From JASLPR01 sp964496475 (GTDB taxonomy: Bacteria > Chloroflexota > UBA11872 > VXNJ01): a DNA stretch of 60,242 nucleotides. The stretch spans positions 1-60,242 of the forward strand of contig CAZBZS010000011.1 in assembly GCA_964496475.1 (NCBI GenBank), read 5' to 3'. Shown here in pieces: positions 46,056-53,379 of the stretch; positions within the stretch are counted from its first letter, which is position 1, and each line of letters opens with the position of its first letter. The translations under genes and the position numbers were made by a program. A model generated the notes under the pieces. It was not told where the DNA came from. It saw only the letters and a program-made list of their open reading frames with translations, and did not search any database.

Positions 46056-47036
46056 ATGAAGAAGTCAGTCATCTACTTCGAGCCGCCGGCCTCTGAAATC
46101 GCCGAGATGCGAGGAATCCTTAACGCGGCCGATATCGAGCTGACGGTCCAGTCCGGTTTCAGCAAACTCGGCTCGAAGATGGCGACCCAGGAAGCACTTA
46201 TCGGCACGGTGGATGGAATACACGCTGTGCTGCTTGGCGGGGAAATGTTCGACGAAACGGTCATGACCGCCGCCAGCGAGCTCCAGGTAATATCCCGGAT
46301 AGGTGTGGGCTTTGACCGCGTAGACCTCGAAGCCGCCCGGAGTCGTGGGATTCCGGTTGTCGTGGCGGCCGGTTCCAATCACGTCACGGTTGCCGAATTT
46401 GCCTTCGGCCTGATCCTCTCCCTGTCCCGGGGAATAGTGCGCGGACATAACGCGGCCCTGGCTGGGGAATGGGTGTCGAACGTGGGCACGGATCTTCAAT
46501 GTAAGACCCTGGGGGTGGCGGGGTTGGGGCGAATCGGACGGACGCTTGTACAGCAGGCCAGTGGATTCGGGATGCGTGTCCTGGCGTTCGAGGAATATCC
46601 AGACGCGGAATTCGTGGCCAGTCACGACATTAGCTGCGTGGATCTCGACACGCTCTGTCGCGAATCCGACTTTGTGTCTCTGCATCTGCCGCTCGGCCCG
46701 GACACACACGGCGCGATAAATGCGGAACGTCTTGCAATGATGAAGAAGACCGCCTACCTGGTAAATACCGCGCGGGGTGGATTGATTGACGAAGACGCGT
46801 TGTACGCGGTATTAGTTGAGGGAGAGATCGCGGGTGCGGGGCTGGACGTGTTCGTGGAGGAACCTCCTCGCGAGTCGCCGCTGGTTGGTCTGGATAATGT
46901 GCTGATTTCCAATCACATGGCCGGGGTTTCCCACGAATCGATGCATCGGATGCTGGTGATGGCCGCCCAAAATGCGGTGTCCGTCCTCGAAGGCCAGTGG
47001 CCGCGGGATATCGTAGTGAACGGCCTCTACTCCTGA
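46056..47036 (+). CDS. D-isomer-specific 2-hydroxyacid dehydrogenase
   Basis: A 326-residue NAD(P)-dependent dehydrogenase. Nucleotide loop GVAGLGRIGRT (156-161 core); catalytic R240 (NTARGGLIDED), E269 (DVFVEEPP) and H287 (ISNHMAGVS) are in place. Similar to phosphoglycerate, hydroxypyruvate and glyoxylate reductases; substrate not determinable. GGAGG precedes the ATG by seven bases. It stands alone, with about 275 bases to the next gene in which I see nothing certain. Confidence 0.9.
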   Translation: MKKSVIYFEPPASEIAEMRGILNAADIELTVQSGFSKLGSKMATQEALIGTVDGIHAVLLGGEMFDETVMTAASELQVISRIGVGFDRVDLEAARSRGIPVVVAAGSNHVTVAEFAFGLILSLSRGIVRGHNAALAGEWVSNVGTDLQCKTLGVAGLGRIGRTLVQQASGFGMRVLAFEEYPDAEFVASHDISCVDLDTLCRESDFVSLHLPLGPDTHGAINAERLAMMKKTAYLVNTARGGLIDEDALYAVLVEGEIAGAGLDVFVEEPPRESPLVGLDNVLISNHMAGVSHESMHRMLVMAAQNAVSVLEGQWPRDIVVNGLYS

Positions 47037-47311
47037 GAGAGATGTGCAAGGGCCTGCTTTTGGCGACCCCGTCGATATCATGTTTCAGGCGGCACGCAAA
47101 CCGCGACGATAGCGTGCGTGGATCGCGCCGGCTACGGTGGGATTCGTAATCTGAATCTGACGTTGTGTCCCTTAGTCTGAGGATCCAGTGAGTTGTATTA
47201 AATGGGCCGACTGTGTAACGTCGGATGGCGTGCCACTTGCTGGCGCGGGCTGAGAGCAAGGGCTTGTCGCAAGACGGCCCGAATAACCTGAGTAGAAGGA
47301 GGGGCTAACCG

Positions 47312-48874
47312 ATGATTTTACGCAAGGGGTTGAGTCGAAGGTCAATTATCGGAACGGGACTAATAGGCAGCGCGTCGGTTCTAGCGCTGGCCGCCTGTGG
47401 TGAGACAGTAGTCGAGCGCGTGGAAGTGCCTGTTGAAGTCATCAAAGAAGTTCAGGTAGCTGGTGCGACCGTCGTAAAAGAAGTCAAGGTCGAGGTCGCC
47501 GGTGAGACAGTCATCAAAGAGGTCGAGGTCGTCAAAGAGGTTGAGGTCGTCAAAGAGGTTGAGGTCATCAAAGAGGTTGAGGTTCAACTCGCAGCGGCCC
47601 GGAGCGGCGCAGCTTGGGCCCACGTAGCCGGATTTGCTTGGCCGGAAACTATCTTTGAGGTCACCAAGCCCACCACGCTGAAAACTGTTCATGCTTGGTC
47701 GGCTGCCTTCTGGCCTGTTCAAGAGGAGTTCGACCGTAAATTCATGGAGCGTCACCCAAACATCGAGATCAAGGCCACGAATACGCCTTGGGGTGACCTA
47801 AGGCAGAGGTTGGTGGTGCAGGGTGCCGCCGGGCAACTGCCTGATATCTACTACAACCACTTCTCCTGGGCACAGCAACTGATCGAAGCCGGGGTCGCAT
47901 TACCACTCGGCGATTACATCGCCGCTCAGCCGGACTTTGATATGGCTGACTTTTTTGAGCCTTCGTTACGGTCTTACCTTAAAGACGGCGTACTGCACGG
48001 GATTCCATACGACGAGGGCCCAATCCAGCTGTACTACAACTCAGACTTGTTCGACGCAGCGGGAGTGGACCTTCCTGACACAGGGTGGACCTTCGATGAC
48101 ATGCGAGAAGCTGCATTGAAGCTCACCGCTGGTGATGGTGGAGACAAGGTCTGGGGATTAGACCAGATTTCGAATTTCGGAACGATCGACGGTCCATACA
48201 AGTGGGCTCCTTGGGGTGGCCAGATCGCAAATGTGCCCGAGACCGAGTCGCTTCTAGACGTACCCGGCTCACTCGACGCGTACAATTACTGGATCGGTCT
48301 CAGAATGACCGACAAGGTAGTGCCGTCGCCGGCGGAGATGACAGACCTGACTGCTGTCGCAGGCAGCTTCGAAACTGGCCGGGTAGGAATGAGTATGGCC
48401 GGGTCGTGGGCCACACCTCGCATCATGGCGAATGTGACGGCTAATTGGAACCTCACGCATATGCCCATCGGTCCAATCGGTGAGCGGATCACGGCTTCTG
48501 CCGGTAGCTGCTATTCCATGAGTGACACGGCGGAAAATCTTGAGGCCGCCTGGGTCTACATGAACGAGTACCTGTCAAAGGCGGGGCAAACGGAGGTTTG
48601 GGGCCTCAGCGGTAGAGGCTCTATGGCCCGATTGTCAGCTTGGCCGGCGTATCTGTCCCTACCGGCAGATATAGTCCCACCGAATGTGCAAATGGTCTTT
48701 GAGGCTCTGAACACTTTCGCCAGGCACGACATTCTGGACAGCCCTGTTGCCAGTGAAGTAGCGGGCAAGGCCAAGGAGACCTCGGACCTGGCTCAAATTG
48801 GTGAGGTGAGTCCGGCAGATGCGCTGGTGCAGATTCACGCGGACATCACTCCGATCCTGGCCAAGAATAAATAA
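47312..48874 (+). CDS. Sugar ABC transporter binding lipoprotein with KEVEV stalk
   Basis: A 520-residue family 1 binding protein. It has a twin-arginine-like start (LSRRSIIGTG), lipobox LAAC (about 26-29), then a ~65-residue stalk of Val/Glu/Lys repeats (ERVEVPVEVIKEVQV and onward) before the periplasmic-type fold (TVHAWSAAFWPVQEEFDRKF, LPDIYYNHFSWAQQLIEAG, LYYNSDLFDAAGVDLPDTGW). Such stalked binders are common in Chloroflexota, which lack a classical outer membrane. AGGAGGGG is upstream of the ATG. First gene of a cassette with two permeases (49.1 and 50.0 kb) and a hydrolase. Base composition is visibly less GC-rich than to the left. Confidence 0.92.
   Translation: MILRKGLSRRSIIGTGLIGSASVLALAACGETVVERVEVPVEVIKEVQVAGATVVKEVKVEVAGETVIKEVEVVKEVEVVKEVEVIKEVEVQLAAARSGAAWAHVAGFAWPETIFEVTKPTTLKTVHAWSAAFWPVQEEFDRKFMERHPNIEIKATNTPWGDLRQRLVVQGAAGQLPDIYYNHFSWAQQLIEAGVALPLGDYIAAQPDFDMADFFEPSLRSYLKDGVLHGIPYDEGPIQLYYNSDLFDAAGVDLPDTGWTFDDMREAALKLTAGDGGDKVWGLDQISNFGTIDGPYKWAPWGGQIANVPETESLLDVPGSLDAYNYWIGLRMTDKVVPSPAEMTDLTAVAGSFETGRVGMSMAGSWATPRIMANVTANWNLTHMPIGPIGERITASAGSCYSMSDTAENLEAAWVYMNEYLSKAGQTEVWGLSGRGSMARLSAWPAYLSLPADIVPPNVQMVFEALNTFARHDILDSPVASEVAGKAKETSDLAQIGEVSPADALVQIHADITPILAKNK
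47510..47581 (+). repeat. Four 18-bp tandem repeats encoding the stalk
   Basis: Four consecutive 18-base units encode VIKEVE, VVKEVE, VVKEVE and VIKEVE. Units differ at two or three positions. The unit is a multiple of three, so changes in copy number would lengthen or shorten the stalk without frameshift. Confidence 0.9.
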
Positions 48875-48920
48875 TAGATTCCGCTAGGGGACGACTAGGA
48901 AACGGTCAAATAGGGGTCGT

Positions 48921-48955
48921 ATCTCTGGGGGTGCAGTATAGGCACCCCCAGAGAT
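48921..48955 (+). terminator. Strong hairpin between binding protein and permease genes
   Basis: ATCTCTGGGGGTGC (48921-48934) pairs perfectly with GCACCCCCAGAGAT (48942-48955), loop of seven. No T run follows. In binding-protein operons such a hairpin often stabilises the upstream message and reduces read-through, giving more binder than permease; that role is inferred. Confidence 0.65.
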
Positions 48956-49110
48956 GCAGGTCTCTGGGGCCACTGGTACCAGTCGGACACGGCAGTACCC
49001 TAACCGAATCCGGCGGGAGGTAAGTTATCGGCACCACGCACACGGATGCGGCGTTTAAGCGCACGAAAGACGGCAAGCCGCAGCCACCGGAAAGGGGCCG
49101 TAGTGGCCGT

Positions 49111-50001
49111 GTGTTGCGCCGTAAAGAGGCGTTAGCCTTTTACCTTTTCACTCTCCCGGCTTTGGTCGGGCTTGTGACGTATTGGGGCGGACCTATCATT
49201 GCCTCGGTAGTGTTGAGTTTCTTCGAATACAACGCACTAAACCCGCCCGTGTGGTCTGGGTTAGAGAACTTCGAACGGCTTACTACCGATAATGCTTTCC
49301 CCAAGGTTATGGGCGCAACCCTATATTACGTCGCCGGTAGTGTGCCGCTCGCTACTGGTACTGCATTCCTGTTGGCGGCGCTCCTGAATCAGAAGGTTCG
49401 CGGAATCTATCTGTTTCGAGCCCTCTTCTACGTTCCTGCGGTCGTGTCCACCGTTGCCGTGGCCATCATCTGGATCTGGGTTTACCACCCATCGTTCGGC
49501 CTCTTGAACATGGCGCTTGACAGCATAGGGATAAAAGGACCTGAATGGCTCGGCAGTACTAGGTGGGCTATGCCGGCCATGATCATCATGAGCATGTGGG
49601 GAGTCGGGACCTCTATGATTATTTTCCTGGCTGGCTTCCAGGGGATTCCCGGGCATCTGTATGAAGCCGCAGTTATCGATGGTGCAAATTGGTTTGCGAA
49701 GTTTCGTCACGTAACGATACCGATGATGACTCCAATCATCTTCTTTCTCGCTGTCGTTAACACGATTGCGGCATTTCAGAGCTTTCCATTTTTCTACATA
49801 ATGACCTCAGGCGGGCCCGGCCTAACGACGATGGTCATGCCCCTGTATCTCTACAGAAAAGCGTTTGAGCAGCTTTATTTCGGGTATGCCTCTGCGATCG
49901 CACTCGTACTTTTCATGATGATTTTGTTAGCAACTATTATTCAGTTCTGGGGTGCTCGTAGGTGGGTCTACTACGAAAGCGGAACTGCTGGCGGTATTTA
50001 G
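49111..50001 (+). CDS. Carbohydrate ABC transporter permease (MalF type)
   Basis: An integral membrane protein with six helices, EAA loop YEAAVIDGANWFAKFRHVTIPM, and the terminal WVYYESGTAGG. GTG 49111 is the first standard start, but the frame is open upstream to a TAA, and a near-ideal GGAGGTAAGTT stands directly before an in-frame ATC at 49027. The extra 28 residues (GTTHTDAAFKRTKDGKP and following) would be a normal cytoplasmic N-terminus, so a longer product is likely. Second gene of the cassette, three bases before the next permease. No ATPase gene follows. Confidence 0.9.
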   Translation: MLRRKEALAFYLFTLPALVGLVTYWGGPIIASVVLSFFEYNALNPPVWSGLENFERLTTDNAFPKVMGATLYYVAGSVPLATGTAFLLAALLNQKVRGIYLFRALFYVPAVVSTVAVAIIWIWVYHPSFGLLNMALDSIGIKGPEWLGSTRWAMPAMIIMSMWGVGTSMIIFLAGFQGIPGHLYEAAVIDGANWFAKFRHVTIPMMTPIIFFLAVVNTIAAFQSFPFFYIMTSGGPGLTTMVMPLYLYRKAFEQLYFGYASAIALVLFMMILLATIIQFWGARRWVYYESGTAGGI

Positions 50002-50004
50002 GTT

Positions 50005-50928
50005 ATGAGCATTGCAGGCCGGACAACGCGAGAGACATCTAGCTCTCCGAGCACGCTGCGGTCATGGAAAGTTCAACAACAGGCCCATCGCGTAGTTGTG
50101 TATGTACTTCTGGTTGTACTTGCTCTGATTTATATGGGGCCACTACTGTGGATGTTCTCAACATCGCTTAAAGCCAGCTGGGAAGTAGTAGTAAGGCCGC
50201 CCGTTTGGATTCCCAGTGAGTTGCACTGGGAAAATTACTGGGAAGGTTGGACAGCATTACCGTTCAACATTTTTTTCAGGAATTCTCTGATGATCGCGCT
50301 CCACAACGTGTTCGCAAATCTGATCACCTGCAGTATGGCTGCCTATGCCTTCGCACGTCTGCGGGCGCCCGGAAAAAATGTATTTTTTATAGCCATCCTG
50401 TCAACAATGATGATGCCCTTCGAGGTCACTATCATCCCCCATTACCTGCTATGGATGCATGTCGGTAACTTCACCAGGGATGTATTCGGATTTACCGCGG
50501 GCATAAACACATTCTGGCCGATGATGCTTCCAGCGTGGTTCACTTGGCCCTTTGGTGTGTTCTTGCTCAGGCAGTTTTTCTTAACGCTTCCCACAGAACT
50601 TGATGATGCCGCAAGAATCGATGGTGCCTCCACCTTCCGTATTTACTGGAACATTATGTTGCCACTGTCTAAACCGGCGCTAGCCTCAGTAGCCATACTG
50701 GCTTTCATGGGGAACTGGAATAACTTCATACAACCGCTAATTTTCCTGAATGACTGGGATCATTTCACACTTCCTATAGGCCTCAACTTCTTCCGTGGTC
50801 AATACCGTACATACTTTGAACAGATGATGGCCGTCTCGCTTATAACAGTTCTGCCTATATTGATACTCTTCTTTTTCACCCAGCGATATTTCATACGCGG
50901 GATAGCTCTTACCGGTATCAAGGGGTAG
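50005..50928 (+). CDS. Carbohydrate ABC transporter permease (MalG type)
   Basis: A 307-residue inner-membrane protein: helix 1 VVVYVLLVVLALIYMGPLLWMF, LKASWEVVVRPPVWIP, then five further helices, the EAA loop TELDDAARIDGASTFRIYWNIMLP, and the end RYFIRGIALTGIKG that is typical of MalG subunits. It starts three bases after the MalF-type gene and should pair with it. Codon use and base composition are more AT-rich than the window average. Substrate probably an oligosaccharide handled by the downstream hydrolase. Confidence 0.93.
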   Translation: MSIAGRTTRETSSSPSTLRSWKVQQQAHRVVVYVLLVVLALIYMGPLLWMFSTSLKASWEVVVRPPVWIPSELHWENYWEGWTALPFNIFFRNSLMIALHNVFANLITCSMAAYAFARLRAPGKNVFFIAILSTMMMPFEVTIIPHYLLWMHVGNFTRDVFGFTAGINTFWPMMLPAWFTWPFGVFLLRQFFLTLPTELDDAARIDGASTFRIYWNIMLPLSKPALASVAILAFMGNWNNFIQPLIFLNDWDHFTLPIGLNFFRGQYRTYFEQMMAVSLITVLPILILFFFTQRYFIRGIALTGIKG

Positions 50929-51041
50929 CTGGAACAAGCTGGAAGACAACGGCCTGACGCAGGCATGCGTGTCAATCTTGCTGGGAGGAGTCATCGACCG
51001 GACTACTGGGTGCATATCGAAGTCATGAAGGAGGCAGTCGA

Positions 51042-53126
51042 TTGACCTGGTTCTTGGAAGCGCCGAGACGTGTTCACCTGGATTTCCACACGCCGGAAAC
51101 GCCTTATCCTGTGGGAGAGAAGTTCGACGCGAACGCCTTCGCCGACACGGTTGCCGCCGCACACGTCACCGAGGTAACGTGCTTCGCCAAATGCGCCTAC
51201 GGCTATGCCTACCACGACACGGCGATCGGAAACAGGCATCCCAATCTCGCCAAGGATCTGCTGGCGGAGCAGATCCAGGCGCTGCACGACCGCGGAATAA
51301 GGGTGATGGCGCACTACTCGGTAGGCCTGGACGAAGTGGCCTTCCTGGGCCGGCCGACTTGGCGCCAGCGGGACCGCGAGGGCAACGACAGCAAGACCAT
51401 CAATGTTCACGGCAAGCCGGACTATTGGGGCTATCTATGCGTGAACTCACCCTACCGAGAGGAGAAGGTGCTGCCGGAAATCGATGAGCTGGCTGCTGGC
51501 TGGGAAATCGATGGCGTGTTTCTAGATGTGGTTACGTTTCCACCTGCTATGTGCCTGTGCCATTTTTGCAGACGAAAATTCCAACTGTTGCACGGGCTGG
51601 AACTGACTCCCAGTCTGGCCGCGAGCGAGGCTTCCCTATTCAATGAGTTTCAGATGCAGAGCCGGAGAAGTTTCCTGCAGGATGTCCGAAACTCACTGAA
51701 GGCCCATCGGCCGGAAGCGATCATGTGCGCCAATAGTCACGGGGGACACGTGGGCTCAGACAGACGAATCCTGGACTTCGTGGACTACGCCATCATTGAG
51801 TCCCGGCCGGGCTCCTTGGGCAGGAGCTATTCGGATCAGGGCTTTCATTCTCGCTACGCTCGCAACCTGCACAAGCCTTTCCAGATCATGAACACCAGAT
51901 TCGTTTCTCTCTGGGCCGATTTCACGGTCAAGCGGGCGGAGGAACTCAAGTTTGAATACGCCACGATACTCGCTAACGGCGGACAGGTGTCAACGGGGGA
52001 TCACATGTACCCGGAAGGCAGCCTTGAACCGGCAGCCTGGAACGTCCTGGGAGAGGCCTTCGGCTGGGCAGAGCCCCGCCAGCGCTGGTGGACCGAGTCG
52101 AAATCTATCCGGCATATCGCCGTCTTTGTAAGCATCCCACATGACCAGTTGAAGCCACCAGGAACGAGTGAGAGTCCGCGTGATGTCACCCCTGAAAGGG
52201 TCCTGGCTGCATATGACCAGATGCTGCTTGAGCGGCACAAGCAGTTCGACCTGATCGACGAGCCCTGCTTGCTCGACTCGCTCCAAGACTTCCAAATACT
52301 CGTGTTGCCAGAGAACGCGGTCGTTAGCGATCCGGTTGAGGAATGCATACGGGAGTGGGTGCGCGGTGGCGGCCAACTTATCGGTGTCGGCCTCGGCTTT
52401 CCAGACGGGGATGGCGGCCACCGTCTGGAGGATGTCCTCGGCCTCGATTTTGCCGATGCGGCTCCGTATTCCATCTTCTACTACAGGCTTGGTAACCGGA
52501 TAGCGGGGACTTATGGGGATACGCCGCTCGTCGTTTCTCAACCAGTTGCCAAGGCACGCTCGACCACCGCGGAATCTCTGGCGGACGCTTGGTTTCCGCT
52601 GCTGGAGCGCTCCAGCGATCGCTTTTTCAGTCATGTCAGCGCGCCCCCCTATCAGAAAAGTCCTTACCCAGGAATCAGCCTAAACAGTTTCGGCGCGGGA
52701 CAGGCCGCTTTTATTGCGACTAACGTTGGTCAGGAGTACCTGCTGAAAAATCACGTATGGATGCGGGATATTCTGGGGAATACCGTCGACCTTTTCGACG
52801 ACGCTCCACCCTGGAAGGTGGAGGCCAGTCCTTCGTTGGAAGGCAGCCTCATGCAGTCCGACAGTGATCTGCTCCTTCACCTAACTTTTTTTCACGCGGA
52901 GCGGTCCACAATGGGGGGAGTGGAGGGTGGTGTCGCAGGGCACGCACCGACAGAATGGATTCCGCCTGTGCACAACATCGTTGTGATGATCAAGGCCCCT
53001 GCGGCGAAATCGGTGGTGTGGGAACCTGACGGAGAGGAGCTCCCGTTCGACCAATGCGGCGAGTATGTAAGGGTCGAGTTACCGGAATTGAAAATCCACG
53101 GCATCCTGCGTGTGCGGGGCAGTTAG
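51042..53126 (+). CDS. Putative glycoside hydrolase (GHL6/GH42-trimerisation-like)
   Basis: A 694-residue protein without signal peptide. The N-terminal TIM barrel (MTWFLEAPRRVHLDFHTPET, VTCFAKCAYGYAYHDT, VMAHYSVGLDEV) resembles the hypothetical glycosyl hydrolase 6 family; WEIDGVFLDVVTFPPAMCLCHFC is in the position of the catalytic strand with D as possible nucleophile, and the CLCHFCRRKF cluster could bind metal. A beta-galactosidase trimerisation-like domain follows (FQILVLPENAVVSD, GGGQLIGVGLGF). The start is TTG with GGAGGCAG upstream. It closes the transporter cassette by position (114-base gap). Cleavage of the imported sugar in the cytosol is inferred. Confidence 0.75.
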   Translation: MTWFLEAPRRVHLDFHTPETPYPVGEKFDANAFADTVAAAHVTEVTCFAKCAYGYAYHDTAIGNRHPNLAKDLLAEQIQALHDRGIRVMAHYSVGLDEVAFLGRPTWRQRDREGNDSKTINVHGKPDYWGYLCVNSPYREEKVLPEIDELAAGWEIDGVFLDVVTFPPAMCLCHFCRRKFQLLHGLELTPSLAASEASLFNEFQMQSRRSFLQDVRNSLKAHRPEAIMCANSHGGHVGSDRRILDFVDYAIIESRPGSLGRSYSDQGFHSRYARNLHKPFQIMNTRFVSLWADFTVKRAEELKFEYATILANGGQVSTGDHMYPEGSLEPAAWNVLGEAFGWAEPRQRWWTESKSIRHIAVFVSIPHDQLKPPGTSESPRDVTPERVLAAYDQMLLERHKQFDLIDEPCLLDSLQDFQILVLPENAVVSDPVEECIREWVRGGGQLIGVGLGFPDGDGGHRLEDVLGLDFADAAPYSIFYYRLGNRIAGTYGDTPLVVSQPVAKARSTTAESLADAWFPLLERSSDRFFSHVSAPPYQKSPYPGISLNSFGAGQAAFIATNVGQEYLLKNHVWMRDILGNTVDLFDDAPPWKVEASPSLEGSLMQSDSDLLLHLTFFHAERSTMGGVEGGVAGHAPTEWIPPVHNIVVMIKAPAAKSVVWEPDGEELPFDQCGEYVRVELPELKIHGILRVRGS

Positions 53127-53139
53127 CGACAGGACTACT

Positions 53140-53171
53140 CCGGGGTGCGAAAAAACGACACAACACCCCGG
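53140..53171 (+). terminator. Hairpin downstream of glycoside hydrolase gene
   Basis: CCGGGGTG (53140-53147) and CACCCCGG (53164-53171) pair perfectly across a 16-base loop containing an A-rich run, 14 bases after the stop codon. No T run; a weak terminator at best. The rest of the interval to 53379 shows no gene. Confidence 0.4.
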
Positions 53172-53379
53172 GTGTATGTTCGCTTGGCGGCCGGTCTTTG
53201 GGTCGACGCAGGCATTGTATGAGCGATCCGATTCATCTCTTTGACACTATTCCGCAAGATGTGCAAGCCTGCCGGATGAGTTCCTGCGGGGAATTAGGTG
53301 AGGGCCGAGAGGCTGCGGCATGTCTTTGACGAATCACGCGTCGGGGCAGGGAAATGCCGGGGAACCTTTGGAGCCTTAG

